From: an uncultured Eubacterium sp.
GTDB taxonomy: Bacteria; Bacillota; Clostridia; Lachnospirales; Lachnospiraceae
Direction: 5' to 3'
DNA: 64,000 nt
NCBI GenBank assembly: GCA_934316845.1
Contig: CAKRDZ010000017.1
Span: 1-64,000 of the forward strand
Part shown: piece by piece, positions 43,948 to 52,540 of the stretch
How positions within the stretch are numbered: position 1 is the first letter of the stretch
Layout: every line of letters begins with the position of its first letter
Translations under genes and position numbers: made by a program
The notes under the pieces: generated by a model
What the model was told of the DNA's origin: nothing
Databases searched by the model: none
The model's input: the letters and a program-made list of their open reading frames with translations, nothing else

Positions 43948-43976
43948 AGTATAATAGATTTTCCTTTATAAATCAA
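43948..43976 (-). promoter_or_regulatory. Promoter of ftsH
   Basis: On the minus strand TTGATT (43976-43971) and TATACT (43953-43948) are 17 bases apart. Confidence 0.72.
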
Positions 43977-44022
43977 TGGCATAGATGTGAAAGATTCGTG
44001 AAAAAAAGTTTACATTTTCCTA

Positions 44023-44165
44023 TTGAATACGTTTCACAAACATAGTATAATATATAAGTATTTGAATTTTTCGTTATTCTATACCGCTTTTGTGCGGTTG
44101 GAACAAACAGAGGATAGAATGATACTGCCAAGTGCAGTATCCGCCATAAGGCAGAAGGAGGAAAC
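44023..44165 (+). promoter_or_regulatory. pyrG promoter and structured leader
   Basis: TTGAAT (44023-44028) and TATAAT (44046-44051) are 17 bases apart. The leader of about 105 bases ends with a hairpin GATACTGC-CAAGT-GCAGTATC (44121-44141) and a small GCC-ATAA-GGC loop just before the GGAGG site. B. subtilis pyrG uses an initiation-linked attenuator; this hairpin lacks a T tract, so its role is unclear. Confidence 0.6.
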
Positions 44166-45776
44166 ATGGCTGTAAAATATGTATTCGTAACAGGTGGTGT
44201 TGTGTCCGGTCTCGGAAAAGGTATCACTGCTGCATCATTAGGAAGACTTCTGAAAATGAGAGGTTACAGTGTCACGATGCAAAAATTTGATCCTTATATC
44301 AACATTGATCCTGGCACCATGAACCCAATTCAGCACGGCGAAGTATTCGTTACCGACGACGGTGCGGAAACTGACCTTGATTTGGGACATTATGAACGTT
44401 TTATCGACGAGAGTCTCACCAAACAAAGTAACGTCACAACCGGAAAAGTATACTGGTCCGTTCTCTCGAAAGAAAGACGCGGCGACTATGGTGGCGGTAC
44501 CGTACAGGTGATTCCTCATATTACAAATGAACTGAAAAGCCGCTTTTACCGCAATGACGGCTGCGATGAGACGCAGATTGCGATCATCGAAGTCGGTGGT
44601 ACGGTTGGAGATATCGAAAGCCAGCCATTTTTAGAGGCAATTCGTCAATTCCAGCTGGATGTCGGACATGAAAATGCAATTTTGATCCATGTCACATTGA
44701 TCCCATATCTGAAAGCATCCTCGGAATTAAAAACAAAACCGACACAGAGCAGTGTCAAAGAACTTCAGGGAATGGGAATCCAGCCAAATATCATTGTTTG
44801 CCGTACAGAGATTCCTTTGGAAAAATCCATCAAAGACAAAATTTCCCTTTTCTGTAATGTACCAAGTTCTCAGGTTATCCAGAATCTGGATGTGGATACA
44901 TTATATGAAGTTCCGCTCGCAATGGAAGAAGAGCATCTTGCAGATATAGCCTGCAAATGCCTGAATCTCGATTGTCCAAAACCGGACCTTGCCGAATGGG
45001 AAAATATGGTTTATTCGATCAAACACCTCTCAAAAGATGTTACGGTCGCTTTAGTTGGAAAATATACCGCTCTCCACGATGCTTACATCAGTGTCGTAGA
45101 GTCATTGAAACACGGTGGCTTTGCCCACAATGCCCAGGTAAATATCAAATGGATAAATTCGGAAGAAGTAACACCGGAAAATGTCGGTGAACTTCTCGGT
45201 GATGTCAGCGGGATCCTTGTTCCGGGCGGATTTGGCAACCGTGGTATCGAAGGTAAGATCACGGCGATCCGGTATGCCCGCGAAAACAAGATTCCATTCC
45301 TGGGTCTCTGCCTCGGCATGCAGCTTGCGATCGTTGAATTTGCCCGCAATGTTGCCGGCTGGTCTGATGCACACAGTGCAGAACTTGATCCTGCTACCAC
45401 TCATCCGGTCATTCACTTGATGCCTGAGCAGGACGGCGTGGAAGACATCGGCGGTACGTTACGTCTCGGTTCTTATCCATGTACTTTGGACAAGGACAGC
45501 AAGGCCTATGAATTGTATGGTTCCGAAACCATCACAGAACGTCATCGCCACCGCTACGAAGTAAACAACTACTACCGTGACGACCTGACAAAAAATGGCA
45601 TGAAATTATCCGGTCTTTCACCGGACGGACGCATCGTGGAAATGATGGAACTCCCGGATCATCCTTGGTTCATCGCCACACAGGCTCATCCGGAATTCAA
45701 GAGCCGTCCAAACCGCCCACATCCTTTGTTCAAAGGCTTCGTCGGCGCAGCACTGGACTATAAGGAAAGTAAATAA
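44166..45776 (+). CDS. pyrG: CTP synthase
   Basis: This 536-residue enzyme aminates UTP to CTP with glutamine. The synthetase domain (about 1-265) starts KYVFVTGGVVSGLGKGITAA and includes the DPGTMNPIQHGEVFVTDDG segment. The glutamine amidotransferase domain (about 290-530) has the nucleophile elbow FLGLCLGMQLA (Cys near 380) and the His/Glu pair near QAHPEFKSRP. It is monocistronic with a GC-rich terminator. Confidence 0.97.
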   Translation: MAVKYVFVTGGVVSGLGKGITAASLGRLLKMRGYSVTMQKFDPYINIDPGTMNPIQHGEVFVTDDGAETDLDLGHYERFIDESLTKQSNVTTGKVYWSVLSKERRGDYGGGTVQVIPHITNELKSRFYRNDGCDETQIAIIEVGGTVGDIESQPFLEAIRQFQLDVGHENAILIHVTLIPYLKASSELKTKPTQSSVKELQGMGIQPNIIVCRTEIPLEKSIKDKISLFCNVPSSQVIQNLDVDTLYEVPLAMEEEHLADIACKCLNLDCPKPDLAEWENMVYSIKHLSKDVTVALVGKYTALHDAYISVVESLKHGGFAHNAQVNIKWINSEEVTPENVGELLGDVSGILVPGGFGNRGIEGKITAIRYARENKIPFLGLCLGMQLAIVEFARNVAGWSDAHSAELDPATTHPVIHLMPEQDGVEDIGGTLRLGSYPCTLDKDSKAYELYGSETITERHRHRYEVNNYYRDDLTKNGMKLSGLSPDGRIVEMMELPDHPWFIATQAHPEFKSRPNRPHPLFKGFVGAALDYKESK

Positions 45777-45791
45777 TTAAAAGACTTGTTG

Positions 45792-45818
45792 GGGCGGCTC
45801 GCAGAGCCGCCCTTTATT
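45792..45818 (+). terminator. Terminator of pyrG
   Basis: The stem GGGCGGCTC-GCA-GAGCCGCCC (45792-45812) is followed by TTTATT, 15 bases past the stop. Confidence 0.88.
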
Positions 45819-45906
45819 GCCGGCAGCTGCCGGCGCCTTGCTGACGATAGTCAGCGATTCTATTGCCGATAGCGTCCTGCCGCCGAGCGTATGCGAGGGG
45901 GCGCTA
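45819..45906. other. Run of GC-rich stem-loops after pyrG
   Basis: Directly after the pyrG terminator come a perfect 16-bp palindrome GCCGGCAGCTGCCGGC (45819-45834), a hairpin GCTGAC-GATA-GTCAGC (45840-45855) and a wider TAGCG..CGCTA pair (45870-45874 with 45902-45906) ending in a T run. GC is far above the flanking DNA. It resembles in style the stem-loop run at 9027-9210. The function is unknown. Confidence 0.55.
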
Positions 45907-45955
45907 CTTTTTTGATAATGGCGGTCAAGGACACATTTTTTCCATTTTTTTACAT

Positions 45956-46153
45956 AATTACGGGCAATTTTCTTACTTTCCGCATTTTTGCCCGTAATTT
46001 TCTTCTCATTTTTTCCTGAAATTACCAATTTTTTGTTTTTTTACGGGCAAAATTCTTTTTTTCTTGTATTTTGTCCGTAATATCGCCCTTGATTTTACAA
46101 TAATTTCCATTTATTACGGGCAATATTTGAATAAATTCTATTTTTGCCCGTAA
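45956..46153. repeat. Three 40-bp inverted-repeat modules with TTACGGGCAA arms
   Basis: Arms TTACGGGCAA and TTGCCCGTAA occur as pairs at 45958-45967/45988-45997, 46041-46050/46071-46080 (one mismatch) and 46114-46123/46144-46153. Each pair is separated by exactly 20 bases; the inner 20 bases differ and are AT-rich. Modules are 43 and 33 bases apart. The gap 45907-46339 holds no gene otherwise. The nuclease-like gene ends 190 bases to the right. Confidence 0.9.
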
Positions 46154-46339
46154 TTAGAATCAACGTAAATCTTTCGCCTCTAAAATTTGCATAAAACGCC
46201 ACGCACACAATATCCCATAAAAACCTTAACGTATCCGGTTCCCAGCCTAACTACCACTATCCGCCGCACCTTTCAGCTTTGCCGCGTCTTTTGACTGTTA
46301 CCTTTTCATTTATCAACATTTATCAAAACTAACCAAAAT

Positions 46340-47143
46340 TTAACCAAAAGTATCTTTGATAATTCGATCGATAACTTTTGTGCTGATTGTATAATCTGTT
46401 GATTCACGAGTATAGATAATATCAATTCCGGTTCGATATCCATTTTTGATATACATTTCCTCTTTTTTAAGAGCTTTCTTGCAATATGCCGGATCTGCCA
46501 TAAGCCCCATGTGCTCCCATAAAATCTCTTTTCGCTTTCGCACATGCAGGCAGATAAAATCCGGATAGACGGTGCCCATTCCACGCAGATAAACCGGATA
46601 TTCATAGTGATAGGGGATTCCGTGGCGATACAGACTATCCGCAATGATCTTTTCTGACTTTGAACGAACACGCTCCCCACGCTCTGTAAATATTTCCTGC
46701 TGTCCCTGGGAAAAATCCAGCCCCGTATACCGAGCATTTTGCCATTTTTTTACATATTCCTCGATTGGTTCTATTAACGGACAAATCAAATTCTTCCGAT
46801 CAACCGGCTGATCATCGTAAATTTGTGTCAGCAATTCCGGTGAAAAAGCAGATAAAAATTGATCTATACTCCGGATCTCACATTCTACTTCCCATAACAT
46901 CTTCATCTCATAATCCCTTTGTGCAATCGCGGATATTATATGCTTTTCCTCATTTTTCACATATCTCTTTTTAATCTTTCCCTCCGGCGTCCTGCCCCGA
47001 ACATAATATTGCATATATCCATTGCTGTTTGATCTGCACAAACGTCCCTCCGGAGCATCCGACAAACTCTTCTCAAGCTGCTTTTTCCACGAATAAAGTT
47101 CCTGTTTCTTTTTCCGCAGCATATCCCTTATTTCATCGTTCAT
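46340..47143 (-). CDS. PD-(D/E)XK nuclease-like protein, copy A
   Basis: This 267-residue protein has no family name I can give with certainty. The N-terminal half (about 1-150) is helical and charged. The C-terminal core has GERVRSKSEKIIADSLY (Glu164), EYPVYLRGMGTVYPDF (Asp195) and EILWEHMGLM (Glu210, His211), then a conserved tail to residue 265. The order Glu, then PDF, then a WEH motif fits a PD-(D/E)XK-type fold; the WEH-(L/F/M)-GM pattern is also, from memory, found in nuclease domains beside SF1 helicases. A paralogue of equal length lies at 54421-55224. Its 5' flank shares ATTTCCATWAG with that copy. An array of inverted repeats lies downstream. Confidence 0.75.
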   Translation of the reverse strand: MNDEIRDMLRKKKQELYSWKKQLEKSLSDAPEGRLCRSNSNGYMQYYVRGRTPEGKIKKRYVKNEEKHIISAIAQRDYEMKMLWEVECEIRSIDQFLSAFSPELLTQIYDDQPVDRKNLICPLIEPIEEYVKKWQNARYTGLDFSQGQQEIFTERGERVRSKSEKIIADSLYRHGIPYHYEYPVYLRGMGTVYPDFICLHVRKRKEILWEHMGLMADPAYCKKALKKEEMYIKNGYRTGIDIIYTRESTDYTISTKVIDRIIKDTFG

Positions 47144-47236
47144 TTAATCCATCCCTTCTATGTTTATTTTACTTATGGAAATTTCTTGTCGAAATGACAA
47201 ATAAAATCGAGCGGGCTGACTCATACTCACTACATT

Positions 47237-47276
47237 ATAAAAGACCCACGTTATTTCTAAAAGTATAACATGGGTC
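47237..47276 (-). terminator. Terminator of the transglutaminase operon
   Basis: The stem GACCCA-GTTAT..ATAAC-TGGGTC (47243-47276, one mismatch) is followed by TTTTAT on the minus strand, just past the stop at 47287. Confidence 0.8.
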
Positions 47277-47286
47277 AATTCGATAT

Positions 47287-49590
47287 TCAAGTCAATTTTT
47301 TAATCCAACACAGCATTTTCTCATACTCTTCCGCTGTCGGTTCATACGAAGAAAAACAGCTTCGTTCAAAAAGATCTTCCAAATTTTCCTGTTCCAAAGA
47401 CACATTTGAAACTTTACCTGCCAGATAATGAAGGCGGTCTGACGGCAAAACCAGCTGTCGGAGCGCCGGCTCTCGTTTCTCCCGGCGCCGGCTTCGTAAT
47501 TCAAGATAGATTAACAAGTTCTTTGCCGTATCATTCGTATGCCAGGAGCGGTATCGGCGCACCTTCAAATACACCTGCCTGCCACCCGATAATAGAATTA
47601 TCAGCACTGCCACAACAAACGCAGTGATGGGCAGTGCACCCGATGAAATAAGTCCGGTTCCAAAATTGGAAAAGGCTTCGCCGAGCTGGATCTGCGGCGA
47701 GTCGTCAATCAGTTTTTTAACAGAAGACCAAAAATCGCTGTCTGTATTTTCGGACATATTTGTCGGTGTCGCGTCCACAATCTGCCAGCCTGTTCCCGGA
47801 AAATACGCCTCCACCCAGGCATGTGCATTGGCATCGGTCAGTTCCACTTCCATGACACCGGTTTTTCCAAGAAGAGATGGACCTTGATAATAATCTTCAT
47901 ATTTGAGATCTTCGCGAAGTTCTCCTTTCAGGATATCGCCGTAGCCGACCGCGTACCCTTCCACATAACGCGAAGCAATACCCAGACGGCGGAGAAGGAG
48001 TGCTGCCGCTGAGGCAAAATGCATACATACCCCCTTCTTATTTTCTTCCAGGAAATAATTTACAAAATCTTTGCCTTCGGGAACTCTTCCCGGCCGGTAA
48101 CTATACGTATAATTTTCGTGCAGATATGTGATCACCGTGTTGATGACGCCCGGATCTGTCCCATAATCTTTTCCCGGAATCAGCCCCATATCACGGATAC
48201 ATTCATCTAACACCACCGTATTTTCATCCGGAATCTGATGGTAAATATAGGAATCCACATCCTGAATCTCCGCTTTTTTGGTAAGATTGGGATAAAAAGT
48301 AAACGTATTTACCGTTCCGATCGGATTGGCAACATTCATTTTCTGCACCGTATTTGTATACTGATCATAGTCTTTGAATTTGGTAAAATATGGATAATAT
48401 ACATAGTCTGTATCGGCTCCTTTATTTTCTATTTCAATCGTCGCTTTTGCTTCCTCCTGTGGCAGCTTTTTGGCTCTTTTCGCCAGCGCATCCGCTTCTT
48501 CTTTCATACTTTCCGTATAAAAATACTGCGAAATCCCGGCAGCCCCACCCATCACACGATACCAGTCTGACCACTCATTATTTTCATACTGAAGTCCGGT
48601 ATATCCTTTCAGATAAAGCGGATCTGTCATATACGGGGCAAAACGTATGACAAGATCCGTCTCATTGTCCGGACGCAGCATCGAAAAGTCTCCCAGTTTT
48701 CCACCACTCATCCCTCCGCGGGAGGCATAATTTGGGAAAAAGCTCCAAAAGCCCATCATTACAAAACCGGAAACGGCCTGTTCCGTACTTTTCTTGTACG
48801 CATTTTCACGATAGATCTCCCGGTTTTTCTCCTCGGTAAATACCAGACTAAACAAGCCGGTCAAAAGAACCGTCGCAAGCGCCACAAATAACACACCGAG
48901 ATACACTCCGGCATTTCGCTCCACCCGGTGGCGCCGCCCATTTTTCAAAATATGGATTCCAAGAAATCCCGTACACATGCAAAATACAAAAAACAGGTTC
49001 GGTTCCTGACGAAAATACAGCGGTATGATATACAAAGGAATACATACAAAAAGCGGCATTTTCAGATTCATATAATTACTCAAAAATATATTCAAAGTGA
49101 GGATCAAAAATATACCCACAAAGATAAATGTCATCGTGACAGAAAGGTTTCGGTCTTCAATCTGTTCGGCAAATTCCGTACCGCTGTTTAATCCAAAATA
49201 AACCTCTCCACGCTCGCGGATGGCATTTATAATACCGGCAAAACCACTATTTACATACACCTTAAATGTCAAAATTCCCAAGACATAAAAAACAAAAAAT
49301 ACAATGTATCCAAGATCTTTACGGCTGTTTTTACGAAACGAAAATAGAAAACTAAAATACATTGCTGCAGCCAAAAGTACGAGGGCTGCGATGACATAAT
49401 TACAGTCTATTTTAAAAGCGGATAAAAAGCCGCCAAAAGAGCCAAATATAATCAAAAAGCACAGAAAACCTTTAGGAATACAGGTAAAAAAACGTCTGGA
49501 TCGTTGACAGTTGTATGCCTCGCCAAGAGTAAGTCCGGTCACCAGTTCTTCTTTCTTTTCTTCTACCTTTTTCTTGCGAAACCATGCCAT
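47287..49590 (-). CDS. Transglutaminase-like membrane protein
   Basis: This 767-residue protein has about six N-terminal transmembrane helices (within 1-250), a large extracytoplasmic region and a transglutaminase core (about 500-595). Catalytic Cys lies in KKGVCMHFASAAALLLRRLG, His in NAHAWVEAYFPG, and Asp in GWQIVDATP. One more helix follows (about 645-670) and then a cytoplasmic tail. It is the last gene of MoxR-DUF58-transglutaminase, a common bacterial trio possibly tied to envelope protein processing. The exact reaction is unknown. Confidence 0.9.
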   Translation of the reverse strand: MAWFRKKKVEEKKEELVTGLTLGEAYNCQRSRRFFTCIPKGFLCFLIIFGSFGGFLSAFKIDCNYVIAALVLLAAAMYFSFLFSFRKNSRKDLGYIVFFVFYVLGILTFKVYVNSGFAGIINAIRERGEVYFGLNSGTEFAEQIEDRNLSVTMTFIFVGIFLILTLNIFLSNYMNLKMPLFVCIPLYIIPLYFRQEPNLFFVFCMCTGFLGIHILKNGRRHRVERNAGVYLGVLFVALATVLLTGLFSLVFTEEKNREIYRENAYKKSTEQAVSGFVMMGFWSFFPNYASRGGMSGGKLGDFSMLRPDNETDLVIRFAPYMTDPLYLKGYTGLQYENNEWSDWYRVMGGAAGISQYFYTESMKEEADALAKRAKKLPQEEAKATIEIENKGADTDYVYYPYFTKFKDYDQYTNTVQKMNVANPIGTVNTFTFYPNLTKKAEIQDVDSYIYHQIPDENTVVLDECIRDMGLIPGKDYGTDPGVINTVITYLHENYTYSYRPGRVPEGKDFVNYFLEENKKGVCMHFASAAALLLRRLGIASRYVEGYAVGYGDILKGELREDLKYEDYYQGPSLLGKTGVMEVELTDANAHAWVEAYFPGTGWQIVDATPTNMSENTDSDFWSSVKKLIDDSPQIQLGEAFSNFGTGLISSGALPITAFVVAVLIILLSGGRQVYLKVRRYRSWHTNDTAKNLLIYLELRSRRREKREPALRQLVLPSDRLHYLAGKVSNVSLEQENLEDLFERSCFSSYEPTAEEYEKMLCWIKKLT

Positions 49591-49609
49591 CTTCTGTCAC
49601 CTCGCTTTC

Positions 49610-50620
49610 CTACTGCTGCCACAACACAAGCATTTCCTCACTGACCTTCAGATACTCATGCCCCGGAGCAAGCATATGAAATGCCTGCACAGCATCTTCT
49701 TCTCCACCCTTCGTATAAAAAATCTGTTCCATAACTTCTTTCCACTCCTGCAAATTGTCTGCCGTCTTTTCACACAACCCACGATTGCGGCTGCTCCACC
49801 AATATACAGTGACCGGAATATGACTTTGCAGCACCGCAGCACCCAATTCATATAAAAAGCAGATCACCTCATCGGCCCTCTGTGGATTTTTCCGATCCAG
49901 CGAAAGCACGATCTGTAATTTCTGCGATGACATCTGAAGACGTTCTTTTACCATCAGCGCCTGTCTTTTTGCCGATAATTTCCAATGTATATCTTTCAGC
50001 GAATCCCCCGGAATATATTCGCGAACCTGCCCCACTTCCGAAAAATCACTTCCTCTTGCGGAACTTTCCGTAGACTCTGTCAATCCTGCTGCATAGTCAT
50101 TTTGCTCAAACTCTGCCGCTTCTCCTTCCGGTGGCAGAATGTAGATATGTTCTGTCTGATCGACCGGTTTTCGTCTTTCATGCAAAGCGAGAAAATCTTC
50201 CACGCCGGTCTGTTTCAATGTTATTTCGATCTCTCCACACAGCTCGGAACACAAGGGCATCCGGTACACATCTTCCCCTTTCGGCGCCAACGAGATCGTC
50301 ACCTCTTTTGTGGTCATCTGCTCAAAAAAACCATTTCCGATCTCCAGATAAAGTGTGCATCGTACGACAGGGAAAATGCTCTCGTTTTTGACTCGTATTC
50401 CAACCACAAATTCTGTATTTTTGGCAAATTCCGCCGCCGGGATTTCAACCCTCGCCGTAATTTTAGGCATAACAAGAGGAACCATCAGCAGGGTGACCAA
50501 AAGAAAAAGAATCATCGCCACACCGAGCAGCAAATTGAAATAGCCGCCCAAATACCAGTACATCAAGGCATTTAAGGCAAATATAAAGATAAATTCGATT
50601 CCATATTTTACTCTGCGCAT
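49610..50620 (-). CDS. DUF58 domain protein
   Basis: This 336-residue protein has two membrane helices near the N-terminus (about 9-50) and the hallmark DUF58 segment GDSLKDIHWKLSAKRQALMVKE (split here at residues about 205-226), followed by a von Willebrand A-like fold. It overlaps the MoxR gene end by 13 bases. It is predicted to act as partner of the AAA+ ATPase and the transglutaminase-like protein. Confidence 0.9.
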   Translation of the reverse strand: MRRVKYGIEFIFIFALNALMYWYLGGYFNLLLGVAMILFLLVTLLMVPLVMPKITARVEIPAAEFAKNTEFVVGIRVKNESIFPVVRCTLYLEIGNGFFEQMTTKEVTISLAPKGEDVYRMPLCSELCGEIEITLKQTGVEDFLALHERRKPVDQTEHIYILPPEGEAAEFEQNDYAAGLTESTESSARGSDFSEVGQVREYIPGDSLKDIHWKLSAKRQALMVKERLQMSSQKLQIVLSLDRKNPQRADEVICFLYELGAAVLQSHIPVTVYWWSSRNRGLCEKTADNLQEWKEVMEQIFYTKGGEEDAVQAFHMLAPGHEYLKVSEEMLVLWQQ

Positions 50621-51537
50621 ACAACCTTCGTTCCTTCAAAAATCTGCTTTAAAATATCGGAAACCTGCAACCCCTGTGCTTTCGCCTGCACATTCGGCTT
50701 GATCCGGTGGGCAAGTACTTCCTGATAAATGTCCATCACATCTTCCGGCGTCACGTAATCACGGCCTTTCATAACCGCCATTGCCTTTGCCATGCGGAGA
50801 AGAGCAAGGCTTGCACGTGGACTTGCCCCAAGACGCAGCATCGGATGATTTCTCGTGTTCTCCGTCAGCCGCACGATGTAATCATACATTTCTTCACTGA
50901 CATAACTTTCTTCCGCCATTTTTTGCAGTTTTTTCCAATCCTCCGACGTTATTACCGCCTGTATTCCGGAAAGAGATTTTGCTCCATTATTTTTCAAAAT
51001 ATCCACCGCATCCCGGTGCTCCGGATACCCCATCGAAAGGCAGATCATAAATCGGTCAAGCTGTGACTCCGGAAGCATCTGTGTACCGGAAGATCCGATC
51101 GGATTTTCTGTTGCAATTACGGTAAAGGGAACCGGCAGATTATGGGTAATTCCATCTACCGTCACCTTTTCTTCCTCCATCGCCTCCAAAAGTGCAGACT
51201 GCGTCTTTGGCGATGTCCGGTTGATCTCATCCGCGAGAAAAAGATTGGCAAATACAGCCCCTTGCCGGTACTCAAATTCTTTTGTCTTTTCATTGTACAT
51301 GGAAAATCCCACCAGATCACTGGGAAGCACATCCGGCGTAAACTGTACACGGCGGTACGTCAGATCCGTCGCTTTGGCAATCGCCATCGCCAACGTCGTC
51401 TTGCCGACTCCCGGAATATCTTCAAGCAGTATATGCCCTCCCGCAAGCATCGCACAAAGCACCTTTTCTACCACTTTCTGTTTGCCCTTTACCACTTGAT
51501 TGATCGTTTCTTGTAACATCTGTATTTGTCCAGCCAT
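50608..51537 (-). CDS. MoxR-family AAA+ ATPase
   Basis: This 309-residue ATPase has Walker A in EDIPGVGKTTLAMAIA (about 36-51), Walker B NLFLADEINRTSPKTQSALL (about 98-117), sensor 1 in VIATENPIGSSGTQML and the lid domain with GASPRASLALLRMAKA. MoxR ATPases act as chaperones for complex assembly or cofactor insertion. It opens the three-gene operon with DUF58 and transglutaminase-like proteins. Confidence 0.93.
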   Translation of the reverse strand: MAGQIQMLQETINQVVKGKQKVVEKVLCAMLAGGHILLEDIPGVGKTTLAMAIAKATDLTYRRVQFTPDVLPSDLVGFSMYNEKTKEFEYRQGAVFANLFLADEINRTSPKTQSALLEAMEEEKVTVDGITHNLPVPFTVIATENPIGSSGTQMLPESQLDRFMICLSMGYPEHRDAVDILKNNGAKSLSGIQAVITSEDWKKLQKMAEESYVSEEMYDYIVRLTENTRNHPMLRLGASPRASLALLRMAKAMAVMKGRDYVTPEDVMDIYQEVLAHRIKPNVQAKAQGLQVSDILKQIFEGTKVVCAE

Positions 51538-51554
51538 CTGCCAGCTCCTTTCAT

Positions 51555-52529
51555 CTACTTTCCTTTTCCTGCTATTATTCTCTCTATTTCTTCATATCTC
51601 GCCTTCGGCCAGTCCGTTGAAGTATGAATATTTAAAATGCTGTTTGTCTCATTCATTGCGTTATAATACCACATTGCCGCCTCTTCATAATCTTTCTTTT
51701 CGTAAAAATATTCACCGAGTTCATAGCACATTTCGGAAGATCCCTCACTCAAAAGATCTTTGAGGCACATTTTAAGGATCGCCCCACTGTCACCTCGCAG
51801 TCTTGCCGCACGCACAACGATACACGCAGCCTCTTTCACTTCATCCAGGCTCCGCTCCGGCTCACATGCCGTCGCCGCAAAATACGGTTCTGCCTGGAGT
51901 ACATCTTCGTCATTTCCAGAAATATACAATTCCATCGCGTACATATGATGCAGTCTCTTCGAAAGCCTCTGTCCTTTTTGGATCTGCTTCTGAAATACTG
52001 CAAAATCCCGGCTGCTGTGAACACTCTCCGGCATATGTAAGATGTCGATTTCGCTGTCATAGACGACCGGATCCAGACGAACCATCTCATGCACCGGTTC
52101 GATCCATGTAAATCCGCGCTGTCTCTTGTACAATTTAGGACGGTATTCTGCATCAAAATTATAGGCAGTGCCATTGGCAAGCTGATTGCAGTAACGCATC
52201 TGTACAATTTCTATTTCAGGGAGCAGAAGTTCCTTTAATTCGGCTAGTTTCTGATGATTGTCAGAGTCTATTACTTCATCTGCATCTGCCACATAAATAT
52301 ACTCTTTTGTCGCTTGGGAAAAAGAATAATTACGCGCTGCTGCAAAGTCATCGATCCATGCAAAATCATAAATTTTATCGGTGTATTTTTTTGCTATTTC
52401 TTTTGTATTATCACTGGATCCGGTATCGACAATAATGATTTCATCCATAAGATCTGCGATACTGTCAAGACACCTTGCCAGCACCTTTTCTTCATTTTTT
52501 ACGATCATACACAAACTTATCGTAATCAT
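51555..52529 (-). CDS. Family 2 glycosyltransferase with C-terminal TPR-like region
   Basis: This 324-residue protein has a GT-A domain (about 1-210): SLCMIVKNEEKVLARCLDS, IIIVDTGSSDNTKEIAK, and the metal-binding DADE in YIYVADADEVID. The remaining 110 residues form helical repeats. This form occurs in SunS- and WaaE-like transferases that glycosylate peptides, proteins or lipids. The acceptor is unknown. It lies between recJ and the MoxR operon on the same strand. Confidence 0.88.
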   Translation of the reverse strand: MITISLCMIVKNEEKVLARCLDSIADLMDEIIIVDTGSSDNTKEIAKKYTDKIYDFAWIDDFAAARNYSFSQATKEYIYVADADEVIDSDNHQKLAELKELLLPEIEIVQMRYCNQLANGTAYNFDAEYRPKLYKRQRGFTWIEPVHEMVRLDPVVYDSEIDILHMPESVHSSRDFAVFQKQIQKGQRLSKRLHHMYAMELYISGNDEDVLQAEPYFAATACEPERSLDEVKEAACIVVRAARLRGDSGAILKMCLKDLLSEGSSEMCYELGEYFYEKKDYEEAAMWYYNAMNETNSILNIHTSTDWPKARYEEIERIIAGKGK

Positions 52530-52540
52530 CTGCTCACTCC

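Noticed and set aside
45956..46153. Possible CRISPR array
   Set aside because: Repeats alternate in direction as inverted pairs and spacers are not of uniform type between repeats; no cas genes.
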